60,000 nt of DNA from Apostichopus japonicus (lineage: Eukaryota; Echinodermata; Holothuroidea; Aspidochirotida; Stichopodidae), in assembly GCF_037975245.1 (NCBI RefSeq), contig NC_092578.1, positions 15,174,321-15,234,320 of the forward strand, in the 5' to 3' direction. Shown one piece after another: positions 36,558 to 47,693 of this stretch; the stretch's first letter is position 1; every line of letters starts with the position of its first letter. The translations under genes and the position numbers were made by a program. The notes beneath the pieces are model-generated. The model saw nothing but the letters and a program-made list of their open reading frames with translations. It searched no databases and was not told the DNA's origin.

Positions 36558-37982
36558 ACATAACTAGAGAACTGTTGGTTGGGTGAAATCATTGAAATGT
36601 CAAATGTTTAACTTTTCTTCCTTCAATTTATGATTTTCGAGGGGGGGGGGGGTGGGCAAGTGGTGTTGACTGAGCAAATTACAAATTTTGCCTGACTGAT
36701 TTAGGTATAGGGGATGCAGTCGGATAAAAAAAATTACAAAGGAGGGGTGCGACTACAGGCTCGGTGATTGTAAATCCCATTCAATAAGATTTGATGTATT
36801 CTGAGGCATATTTTGACAATAAATTAGGTCTATAATCAATATTATATAAATATTGATATATATATATATATACATTCATATATGCAACGTTGTGCTAGTA
36901 TAACATTAGCGCAATTATGCAGCTTATCGACACGATGAATCTTACGGAACTTTGTTCGTGAGATTTTATTTGATTCTACGGATGCTCATAAGCTAATTTC
37001 CAATTGCCAACAATCTCCTATTCTTATGAGGTGTACACCCCCCCCCCCTCCCCCCAAACATACACACAGGTTACGATTATCATCGAAACCAAAATTTATA
37101 GTAACTATTATTTGTAGATTCTAAGAGTATATTTCTAGCCATAAAGAAACAAAATTATACTATTGGAGAGTCATCATGTGTAAACGTATGACTACAGACT
37201 ATTTAGGTAATTTTCAGCCCCCCCCCCCCTCAAAACAAAAATCCACCAATCACGTGATTCCATGCCAAATTAATATTTATGACGTAAAGGTACAATTCCC
37301 GTCACCAAAGAATAAAAATGAAAAAGGCATAAAGTCAACCGTTACAGAGATTAAAACGTTTCTCAGTAGTCCGGTGAGTTCGATATTTCTGCCAAAAATT
37401 GTCGAGCTACGTAATTAGATATTTTAAACCAAATATCATTGCAAAGAAGAAAGAACGTGGGAAGATTGGTTAATCAGTTGTTTTATTTTGCATTTTATAT
37501 TGCAAGTATTTTAATGTTTTGTACTTGATATGTTGATATCCTATAGGCAAGCCGTTGTTTTATATCAAAATGATGTATGCCATTTTGGTATTACATTCAT
37601 GGATTGTGACTTTCACTTTGTATCAAACTTGTTTCTTCTGCTCAATCTAAAAGTGAAATGGAAAAGAGCAGGCACCACAAGAAAGCTACGTTTTTTTTTA
37701 TTTTTGCTGCTTTAACTGAACAGTGACTCCTAATAATAATTAGAGAACAAATCAATTACAATAATTTAAAGCTATGCATGACATTCATTTTGAAATGCCC
37801 GACCATGAGTGTGTGTGAGACTACGGGAATGACGAATCTATTTCGTCTTATTAGTGTGTTAAGAAGTTATAGATTCAGACCACTGACGCCGGACTTGCAC
37901 TAAGGCGAAGCCATTTAAGGATAATTTCCTTATGCTTATACCACTCTATACTGTTCTTCCAAGGCATGCTTCAAATCACTCG

Positions 37983-38055
37983 TACTGACAGTATGAACAG
38001 TTCCTAATCTTTCTATGATAGAAATATGATATCCATACTGTTCATACTGTCAGTA
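37983..38055. other. Perfect 19-bp stem hairpin, unit B
   Basis: TACTGACAGTATGAACAGT and its exact inverse are separated by 35 bases. The loop itself contains a smaller TTTCTA/TAGAAA stem, and outside the stem partial pairing continues. It lies 134 bp downstream of the Ig exon donor. It could be a microRNA-like precursor or a small inverted-repeat element. Unit C has the same hairpin at 59694-59766. Confidence 0.6.
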
Positions 38056-38188
38056 GGAGTGCTTCCAAGCACTGGATGTTATTACAGTATATGAATAGCC
38101 TAACTGTAATGAAAAACGTAATGTGTCACAAATACTTGAAACCTTGCTACTTTGAAAGGCTCCTATATAAGACTAAAAAACAACTTAC

Positions 38189-38987
38189 CAGGATTTGATT
38201 TTGTCATTTCCCAAAAACAACTATCTGAGTAACCATTGACGGACATGAACTCCAACTGTTTCTGGATAGCAACACATCCGACTGTTGAATGACCTTCACA
38301 ATACGTAATGAAAATAGTTACCTCACTATGGATGCCGTCATTGGAATAATGTGTCTCAAAGGTACACTCATTTGGTTCAATAACCTTTATGTCTATGACG
38401 GGATATGCGTTATAAGGAATCGAACACGTTAGTTTATAGTCATTGCGAGTATCCAAAACTGAAGTCAGATCTTGCATTTCACAAAGAAAAGGTGCAGACG
38501 GCTGATAAATTGTGACAAGACGGTAGGTATGATGAAGGAGATGCACATTGTCATACAAGCCATTATAATCTATCAGCGTCACACGATACGTTCCTGCGTC
38601 TTCTGGCTGAAGGCCTTGGATTCCAAAAGCGAAATCATAAAAGTACATTGGATTCTCTCCATGTGAGTATTCCACTTGAAAAATATAACGGTTCACTGCA
38701 TGAGCTTTGTCAGACCAAAATATTTCACTGTACGACAAAATAGGCCTACTATGAGATGATTCTTCATTTCGGGATGTGCCGGTGTAGTTAAATTGTAATT
38801 TCATTATGTATATATTGTATGTATAAGAAAAAGAAAGATTTGGAAACGAGAAGTCACAGCCTACAACCGCATAACAGTCTGTAGTTCTGACAGATGGTTC
38901 ATGTTGACAATGAATTTCACAATCACTTCCCTCCGAAAATGACGATAAAAAGAAGAAAAACGATAACAACAAAAGTACAATCTCCAT
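38189..38987 (-). CDS. Secreted or receptor-type protein exon: signal peptide plus two Ig-like domains
   Basis: From ATG at 38987 the exon codes about 266 residues and ends in phase 1 at AAATCCTG|GTAAGT. Residues 1-18 (MEIVLLLLSFFFFLSSFS) are a clear signal peptide. The first V-type-like domain (about 25-160) has Cys near its B strand (VGCDFSF) and a PEDAGTYRV motif in which the usual second Cys is replaced. The second domain (about 169-255) has KLTC and VGC as its disulphide pair. NLS and NYT are possible glycosylation sites. An upstream in-frame ATG at 39023 is possible, but the later one gives the better signal peptide. The remaining exons (stalk, membrane or tail) are not recognised. It resembles invertebrate Ig-superfamily recognition or adhesion proteins, and the ligand is unknown. 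Confidence 0.75.
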
Positions 38988-39140
38988 ATTGACGTATAAA
39001 ACCTTAATAACGAAAGGTAACACGGTACGTTATTCCGTTCCTTTCTGATTACAGGCCCACTTTGCACATACATCCGCTGTTCATCTTGGTTTGGCAAATG
39101 CAATGCAATTATTCTCCAACAAGCTCTCCCAAATCTCGGA

Positions 39141-39150
39141 GCATATATAC
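39141..39150 (-). promoter_or_regulatory. Possible TATA box of the Ig gene
   Basis: GTATATATGC on the minus strand, about 155 bp upstream of the Ig start codon. Position and sequence suit a TATA box. No other support. Confidence 0.3.
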
Positions 39151-39613
39151 TTGGTGCGCTGTGTAGTGCAATATAGTTTGTTTTTTTATATTACCAACTA
39201 TTTGGTTTTCTTCAAACCATGGTATTAATCAAGTTTTCTGAGTGGAATAGACCGATATTGTTAAAATAAGGTTATAGTCCCAAAATATGACTAGGATGTG
39301 TCAGGCTCATGCAGCCTACAGAGAAATGACATCCTCCGTTAGTGGTTACGACCAATGCAGGATATATAAGAGCCACGGTAGTGTATGAACTGAGATTCTC
39401 CTCTCGACAATTATTGTAGAGTAACACATATCCAGTGTCAATGTCAATATTTCTTTTAATTTAATGCTCCTAATCGTTTGTGAAGGTATCCAATGTTAAC
39501 TATATATTATTCTTTTCACCGTAGTTTCAATTTTATATACAAGCCCAAGTGTACACCTATCCATCTATATAACTGAAGTAAGTTGGAAAATCCAGAGCAG
39601 AGAAAAAACTTCC

Positions 39614-39685
39614 AGCCCCCACCGGGATTCGAGCCCGGGCCTCCCGCTTTATATGCGGACACCCTAACCACTAGGCTATGGACGC
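39614..39685 (-). tRNA. tRNA-like sequence (anticodon AUA), probably a pseudogene or SINE head
   Basis: On the minus strand it begins GCGTCCATAGCCTAGTGG and folds into a cloverleaf: D arm GCCT/GGGT, anticodon stem CCGC/GCGG with loop ATATAAA, T arm CCGGG/CCCGG with loop CTCGAAT. The acceptor stem pairs at six of seven positions (G3-G70 mismatch). A T6 run follows shortly after the 3' end, as for Pol III termination. The loop gives anticodon AUA, which eukaryotic tRNAs do not normally use, so a pseudogene or the tRNA-derived head of a SINE is more likely than a working tRNA. Confidence 0.5.
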
Positions 39686-39689
39686 TGAT

Positions 39690-40721
39690 TGTATGTCCAG
39701 AGGAAGGTCGTAATTCCACTGTAGGCGTCTGTCACCTGTATCGAACAATACTAGTTCTGTTGTGGTGACACACCCTAGAGAACAAACATGATGCTAACCA
39801 ACTCGAAATCATTTGTGATTCCGAAAGCCGGATCTCAAAAGAGATAGGCCTACTTTGAACAGACTTTTGTTTATGAAATGGAGGTAAACGACAAAGGCAA
39901 ATGAATATCACATCATTTGAAATTGTAGTTAGTTGCAAGAACAAAACGAAATGGAAAGTGATTAATCAAGAATGAAATCTCTGTAAATGACTTTTTTTAA
40001 TTTTTTTTTATTACAAGTATAAACGTAGACAGGCGACAAGGGTAATTGGTTTTCTTTTAATATCATTATTTTTGTAACTTTCATTGATACACCACAGCAT
40101 GACTTTTGGTTTCGAAACGCTGAGTGTGTGTCTGTTTGTGTAGGCTATGTATGTATGAATGTGTGTAGAGGGAAGAGTGTATTCAAGAATGCAAAGCGGC
40201 GCAAAATGGATTATCTGATTGTCGGGAATAATACTCGAGTTTTTAAGTGTTTATTCATTTAACAGGAACATTGTTACACAAAGACATGTAAAAGAACCAG
40301 AATGCAAAATGCCTTGAGGAATCGAAGAAGTTTAGAAATTAACTTTTCTAATAGAATATTGAACAGCAGTGAAACTACGGTAAACGTCAGTTGCAAACAG
40401 GGGCGTGGCTAGTCTTCTGCTTTTAGCATTTGGGGGGGGGGGCTATGTTCTACAGAACAAGGAAAAGGTTTTTTTTTGTAACATTGGAGCATGTCAAGCC
40501 AGCAGCTGACCACTGGCCGATTGAATTCCAATCTTGACCGTCGTCACCTGAATAAAAAGGTCCTGGATAGTCGGGAATCCGCTCTCAACACCAGTCCCCT
40601 TGCATCGAGACTGTGACTTTGTGATAATCGTCAGGTATCTATCACGATTCCCCTAGAAGGGAACATAAGGCAGACAAGCGATGGTCAGCAAACGTAGTAG
40701 TCAGGGAGCCTGTCACATATG
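39690..40721. other. End of unit B and boundary fragment of unit C
   Basis: No gene seen. At 40493-40580 the sequence repeats the left boundary of unit B (CATGTCAAGCCAGCAGCTG at about 28290), so this is the point where unit C begins before it is interrupted by satellite DNA. Poly-G tracts lie near 40432. Confidence 0.5.
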
Positions 40722-43700
40722 ATTTCACCCCATTTAGCCCAGAAGGTTTGACCCCTTAAAGTTACTTAGACCATCTAGGTCATTCACAAAAAAATTGTCA
40801 GCTCAACCCAAGTGGTTGGGTTTGGACCCCAGACCCCCTGCAAAAGACCCCCCGGACGGGTTAATTTCACTCCATCTAGCCCATGGACCAAACTTTGTCA
40901 GAAGGAAGTAGTATGGCTGTACATTACAAAAAAGGCAAAACTGACAAAATTCCTGGTCGGGAAGGGGTTGTCAGACCCCCCACTAAGTCACACCCAGTCG
41001 GGTTGATTTCACCCATTTAGCCCATGGACCAAACTTTGTCAAAAGGAAGTAGTATGGATGTACATTACAAAAAGTGTAAAACTGACAAAATTCCCAGTCG
41101 GAAGGTGTTGTCAGACCCCCACAAAGGTCACCCTCACCCAACCCCCAAACGGCGGGTTGATTTCACCCCATCTAGCCCAAAGACCAAATTTTGTCAAAAG
41201 AAGGTAGTATGTCTGTACATTAAAAAAAAAGGAAAATCTTACAAACCTGCTGGTCGGGAAGGCGTTGTCAGACCCCCACAAAGATTACCCTGACCCACCC
41301 CCCAAAAGGCGGGTTGATTTCACCCCATCGAGCCCATGGACCAAACTTTGTCAAAAGGAAGTAGTATGGATGTACATTACAAAAAGTGTAAAACTGACAA
41401 ATTTCTTGTCGGGAAGGTGTTGTTAGACCCCCCACAAAGGTCACCCTCACCTAACCCCCACCCCCCCCCCCAAAGGCGGGTTGATTTCACCCCATCTAGC
41501 CCATGGACCAAACTTTGTCAAAAGGAAGTAGCATGGATGTACATTACAAAAAGTGTAAAACTGACAAAATCCCCAGTCGGGAAGGTGTTGTCAGACCCCC
41601 ACAAAGGTCACCCTCACCCAACCCCCAAACGGCGGGTTGAAATCACCCCATCTAGCCCAAAGACCAAATTTTGTCAAAAGAAGGTAGTATGTCTGTACAT
41701 TAAAAAAAAGGAAAATCTTACAAAACTGCTGGTCGGGAAGGGGTTGTCAGACTCCCACAAAGATTACCCTGACCCACCCCCCAAAAAGGCGGGTTGATTT
41801 GACCCCTTCGAGCCCATGGACCAAACTTTGTCAGAAGGAAGTAGTATGGCTGTACATTACAAAAAAGGCAAAACTGACAAAAATCCTGGTCGGGAAGGGG
41901 TTGTCAGACCCCCCACTAAGTCACACCCAGTCGGGTTGATTTCACCCATTTAGCCCATGGACCAAACTTTGTCAAAAGGAAGTAGTATGGATGTACATTA
42001 CAAAAAGTGTAAAACTGACAAAATTCCCAGTCGGGAAGGTGTTGTCAGACCCCCACAAAGGTCACCCTCACCCAACCCCCAAACGGCGGGTTGATTTCAC
42101 CCCATCTAGCCCAAAGACCAAATTTTGTCAAAAGAAGGTAGTATGTCTGTACATTAAAAAAAAGGAAAATCTTACAAAACTGCTGGTCGGGAAGGCGTTG
42201 TCAGAACCCCACAAAGATTACCCTGACCCACCCCCAAAAAGGCGGGTTGATTTCACCCCATCGAGCCCATGGACCAAACTTTGTCAAAAGGAAGTAGTAT
42301 GGATGTACATTACAAAAAGTGTAAAACTGACAAAATTCCCAGTCGGGAAGGTGTTGTCAGACCCCCACAAAGGTCACCCTCACCCAACCCCCAAACGGCG
42401 GGTTGATTTCACCCCATCTAGCCCAAAGACCAAATTTTGTCAAAAGAAGGTAGTATGTCTGTACATTAAAAAAAAGGAAAATCTTACAAACCTGCTGGTC
42501 GGGAAGGCGTTGTCAGACCCCCACAAAGATTACCCTGACCCACCCCCCAAAAGGCGGGTTGATTTCACCCCATCGAGCCCATGGACCAAACTTTGTCAAA
42601 AGGAAGTAGTATGGATGTACATTACAAAAAGTGTAAAACTGACAAATTTCTTGTCGGGAAGGTGTTGTTAGACCCCCCACAAAGGTCACCCTCACCTAAC
42701 CCCCCCCCCCAAGGCGGGTTGATTTCACCCCATCTAGCCCATGGACCAAACTTTGTCAAAAGGAAGTAGCATGGATGTACATTACAAAAAGTGTAAAACT
42801 GACAAAATCCCCAGTCGGGAAGGTGTTGTCAGACCCCCACAAAGGTCACCCTCACCCACCCCCAAAAGACGGGTTGATTTCACCCCATCTAGCCCATAGT
42901 TCAAATTTTGTCAAAAGAAGGTAGTATGTCTGTACATTAAAAAAAAGGAAAATCTGACAAAATTGCTGGTAGGGAAGGGGTTGTCAGAACCCCACAAAGA
43001 TTACCCTGACCCACCCCCAAAAAGGCGGGTTGATTTCACCCCATCGAGCCCATGGACCAAACTTTGTCAAAAGGAAGTAGTATGGATGTACATTACAAAA
43101 AGTGTAAAACTGACAAAATTCCCAGTCGGGAAGGTGTTGTCAGACCCCCACAAAGGTCACCCTCACCCAACCCCCAAACGGCGGGTTGATTTCACCCCAT
43201 CTAGCCCAAAGACCAAATTTTGTCAAAAGAAGGTAGTATGTCTGTACATTAAAAAAAAAGGAAAATCTTACAAGCCTGCTGGTCGGGAAGGCGTTGTCAG
43301 ACCCCCACAAAGATTACCCTGACCCACCCCCCAAAAGGCGGGTTGATTTCACCCCATCGAGCCCATGGACCAAACTTTGTCAAAAGGAAGTAGTATGGAT
43401 GTACATTACAAAAAGTGTAAAACTGACAAATTTCTTGTCGGGAAGGTGTTGTTAGACCCCCCACAAAGGTCACCCTCACCTAACCCCCCCCCCCAAGGCG
43501 GGTTGATTTCACCCCATCTAGCCCATGGACCAAACTTTGTCAAAAGGAAGTAGCATGGATGTACATTACAAAAAGTGTAAAACTGACAAAATCCCCAGTC
43601 GGGAAGGTGTTGTCAGACCCCCACAAAGGTCACCCTCACCCACCCCCAAAAGACGGGTTGATTTCACCCCATCTAGCCCATAGTTCAAATTTTGTCAAAA

Positions 43701-43790
43701 GAAGGTAGTATGTCTGTACATTAATAAAAAGGAAAATCTGACAAAATTGCTGGTAGGGAAGGGGTTGTCAGACCCATACAAAGAGCCCCT
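40722..43790 (+). repeat. 157-bp satellite array, forward orientation
   Basis: About 19-20 tandem units of 156-167 bp. Landmarks per unit are GGCGGGTTGATTTCACCCC, ATGGACCAAACTTTGTCA, AAGTAGTATGGATGTACATT and TCGGGAAGGTGTTGTCAGAC. Length differences come mostly from a poly-C tract. Units alternate between subtypes (CCATGGACC and CAAAGACC), giving higher-order repeats. For example, two five-unit blocks 784 bp apart (42513 and 43297) are almost identical. Because 156 is divisible by three, long open frames run through it by chance (for example 41991-42671). I do not regard these as genes. Confidence 0.95.
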
Positions 43791-44835
43791 ACCCAGTGTC
43801 TTTTACCCATGAACTGAGATGATAAAAATATAAACATAATTATTTACAAAAATAAATAATTAATGATCATATTTATGAGAGGAGATATTCTATGTAATAT
43901 AAAAGAGCCTTTAATGTCCATTATGGTTTGCCTTTCTAAATTGCTTCATCTTTTGGGTGACAAGGGGTCCAAAGTTGCTAGGCAAGGAAGTGACTGTAAC
44001 ACAATTTGATTTTTTTTTTTTTGGCTATAGCATCTAAGTAAAAACTATGGGTAGGCATCCCTGGCTTATAAACAAACTGATATAGATGAGAATCTTGTGG
44101 GAGGAGTTTCTCCTGCCTTTTGCTGGAAATGTTTTAATTTAATTATAAGACAAGACAAAGACCCTCTTTGTCTTATGTCTGTACTACAACCTCCACATCC
44201 TGTTATGTGACCATAGTTGGTCCTCCACTTTCACCAAATTTCTCTATTCCCACATTCTCTTATGGTTCTGTTCTTGTGAAGTGAAGGTGTGTATATGATT
44301 AAGTCAGATTTAAGCAGTTAAATGTAAGGGCATATCCCAAAAATTATTGTGAGTTATACCTAAAGGCAGCAGATTGTATTTGTTTCCCCGCCCATTCGTT
44401 TATATATAATACTCATAATTCCTTCGCAAAATTCATGTTAAATTTTGATAGTAATTTTTTTTGGGGGGGGGCAGAAAATTGTTTATTGTATTCATGTAAA
44501 ACATAAGACCTGCTTTAATTAATGGCCTGCAATCCAGTTATCTGCTTGGTCCCATAATATATGGTGTTACAGCAGAAGTGGAACAAAAAAATATTGGGGA
44601 CCCTTTAGCATATTAGATATCGTTAGGAACATTCTTCTAATTTCTGAAGCCTTTTCAAATAGTTATAGATATGCCAGGTATATAATTGGTTAATCAAAGA
44701 AGTTATTTGGGGGAGGCTTGGCCACTCAATTATATTATTGAAGCTGCCCCCCCCCCCTCTCCTGCTTCAGCTGCTTTTGTGTTATGAATGCATACTTTCC
44801 TTGTGCAATTGTTTTCATTTTAGGCGTTTCCTTAA
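43791..44835. other. Unique sequence between the inverted satellite arrays
   Basis: AT-rich sequence with short homopolymers (T run near 44010, G run near 44463). No coding region or RNA gene recognised. Confidence 0.4.
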
Positions 44836-44846
44836 ATATATCTATA

Positions 44847-44945
<99 letters not shown>

Positions 44946-44968
44946 ATATATATATATATATCTATATA

Positions 44969-45001
<33 letters not shown>

Positions 45002-45012
45002 TTATATATATA
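44836..45012. repeat. (TA)n microsatellite, about 175 bp
   Basis: Almost uninterrupted TA dinucleotides with a few TCTA and TACA interruptions. The Tyr/Ile ORFs across it are spurious. Confidence 0.98.
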
Positions 45013-45958
45013 TCCTATGGGTTAGATTTCTAGTAGCTCACATTGCAACCAATAATTAAGTACTCATATTGTAACTTTTTAAACCTACAATTGGTAACAT
45101 GCCAGTTTAAAAATTATTTGGTTAAAATCAAGGAATATTTACAAAATCTGGAAGTTTAATTTGATTTACATCATGGGTGAAAAGGCAGTATTTTCCTCTT
45201 CAAATAACAGTATTGGTAATTATGTGTCTTGTGTTAATTTCCAATGAGGTACCTATGGTGAATGCCAGTTTAATTAGTTACTTACTCTGTGAACATTTTG
45301 TTAAACGTTTTCCATTTCTGTTGAAATATTTAAAAAGAATCTTGCAGATTATCTGCAATTTTGCCAAGAAATTCAAAAATACATCGCTGATTTGATCCTT
45401 AGACTTTAATACCATTTTGATTGTTTTAATCTTAACATAAAATCCACTTGACATAATGAAATGTAACAGCTATTTTGAGTTATTTTGAACATTTATTTTT
45501 ATATCTAATAATTTTCACATTTTGAACCCAAATTTGGCAAAACTATCTTGATCGGGGCTTCATAACGGCGGTTTATTTGTCGAAAATCCTGTAACTGGTA
45601 AGCTTTACCTTAGCAATTTGTTTTCAAATCACACTACTTAGAATACTTGCAGAAGAGGTGGATCGATAAGATGGACACAACAGAATTATGCAAGTGACAT
45701 GATGGTGAACAATGACAGAGACGTACTGTATCATAGGAACTAATCAAAAAGACAATATAGACTTTTAAGAATAACCATTTGTATTTTAAAACCTTTAGAG
45801 CGCATTGTGCCCAATAACTGAAGGGCCTTAAAACTGAGTGAGGCCACATTCGCCATGTTTGTTCAAATGCAATGTTTTGTGGGGTTCTAGCTGTAACTAT
45901 TCCCTCTTTTGTGGATGTTTTTTTCCTAAATTAAACTTACCCGTTCTTGTTATTATAG

Positions 45959-46262
45959 TTTTCCATGACTGTTTGTCATATTGATGACACAAGTGTGGTA
46001 ATTGCCAGTCCAAACATTCATGTTGAACAAGCAAACTTATTCTACCAACATGAACTGGGGCTGGTCCTGTTGAAAAGCATGTTGTTATTTTCTACATTTT
46101 TCATGCAAAGGAATCTGCTTTACAAGTGTAAAAACTTTCCATATTTAACATTTGTTCCCGGTTCCACATGTATGTATTTCATGCTTTTACAGTATACGTT
46201 ACACAAATACAAAAGTGGCCCATTGGACAATAATGGGCACATCTTTGCTTTCAGACCATTTG
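45959..46262 (+). CDS. Possible isolated internal exon of unknown protein
   Basis: An open 304-bp stretch on the plus strand bounded by an acceptor-like TGTTATTATAG and a donor-like CCATTTG|GTAAGT, entering in phase 0 and leaving in phase 1. It codes about 101 residues, beginning FSMTVCHIDDTSVV and ending NNGHIFAFRPFG. I recognise no domain, and no partner exons are visible within the 2.5-kb gap between the satellite arrays. It may be chance or part of an old transposon gene. Confidence 0.25.
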
Positions 46263-46339
46263 GTAAGTTTTTCCATGTTTTATAGTACAATGTCTTGCAT
46301 ACTTTTTTAAACAAAATTCTGGTCTATGATCAGATTGCG

Positions 46340-47100
46340 TGAATTGAATTGGCTGGGTGGGGGATCCTTGTGGGGGTCTGGCAACCCATTCCCGACCAGC
46401 AAGTTTGTCAGATTTTCCTTTATTTTAATGTACAGACATACTACTTCCTTTCGACAAAGTTTAGTCTGTGGGCTAGATGGGGTGAAATCAACCCGTCTTT
46501 TGGGGGGTGGGTGAGGGTGACCTTTGTGGGAGTCTGACAACACCTTCCCGACCAGCAATTTTGTAAGTTTTACACTTTTAGTAATGAACATCCACACTAC
46601 TTCTTTTTGACAAAGTTTGGTCCATGGGCTAGATGGGGTGAAATCAACCCGCCTTTGGGGGGGGGGGGAGGGTGACCTTTGTGGGGGTCTGACAACACCT
46701 TCCCGACTGGGAATTTTGTCAGTTTTACACTTTTTGTAATGTTCATCCATACTACTTCCTTTTGACAAAGTTTGGTCCATGGGCTAGATGGGGTGAAATC
46801 AACCCGCCTTTTTGGGGGGGGGGGTGGGTAAAGGTAAACTTTGTGGGGGTCTGACAACGCCTTCCCGAACAACAATTTTGTCAGTTTTTCCATTTTTGTA
46901 GCATACCGCCATGCTACTTCCTTTTGCCAAAGTTTGGTCCATGGGCTAGATGGGGTGAAATCAACCCGACTGGGGGTGACTTAGTGGGGGGTCTGACAAC
47001 CCCTTCCCGACCAGGAATTTTGTCAGTTTTGCCTTTTTTGTAATGTACAGCCATACTACTTCCTTCTGACAAAGTTTGGTCCATGGGCTAGATGGGGTGA
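46340..47100 (-). repeat. 157-bp satellite array, inverted orientation
   Basis: About five units of the same satellite as at 40722-43790, but reading on the minus strand, with the poly-C tract as poly-G on the plus strand. It ends abruptly at GGGCTAGATGGGGTGA|CGTAAT, where unit C homology resumes (compare CTATGACGTAACATC near 28647 in unit B). Confidence 0.93.
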
Positions 47101-47601
47101 CGTAATATTTCACATAAACAGGATTAATATATACAGAATAAATAATGATAGAGAAAAACGATTTTATGATTTATGATTTTTAATTTTATTTAATTTTCAC
47201 ATGTTTTACAATTTCAGATTCTACTATAGCTTGTCAGTTCGTGAAATTTACTGCATTTTTAGCACTTAGCATAGAATACTTTCAGCGTGTATCATTTTCT
47301 TCAACTGTAAAAATTTTCATTATCATTGCATAGGGAATATCAACATTTTTCTTGGTTAATCTCCGCTTTGATGTCGCCCCTTTCCATCAAAGCTCCATCC
47401 CGCCCGCCCCACCCCTCCCCCGCCCCAAGCCTGATATTTGTTTCTTTAAGTATTTTCATAAGCCATGATCTCCTCCTGTAGATCCCTGTTATCTTTCTCG
47501 ATTTAATCCATTTGCTTCCGCATCCTCTTCATCTCCTTCGTTTTCTCTTTAACCTTCATTCTGTAAATGGAAGATAATAAACCAACTATATTGGAGCAAA
47601 A

Positions 47602-47607
47602 AATATA

Positions 47608-47690
<83 letters not shown>
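47602..47690. repeat. (TA)n microsatellite in the last intron of copy C
   Basis: About 90 bp of TA repeats at the position where introns of A and B have only ATATGTATATTAATC. It is therefore a unit-C-specific expansion. Confidence 0.95.

Positions 47691-47693
<3 letters not shown>

Noticed and set aside
39516-39719. 67-codon ORF on the minus strand
   Set aside because: Its middle (VVRVSAYKAGGPGSNPG) is just the translation of the tRNA-like sequence.
41991-42671. 226-codon repetitive ORF in the satellite
   Set aside because: The frame stays open because units are near 156 bp. Neighbouring units break it, there is no start context or family resemblance, and both orientations occur.
44735-45059. 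Tyr/Ile-repeat ORFs on both strands
   Set aside because: They are translations of a (TA)n microsatellite.
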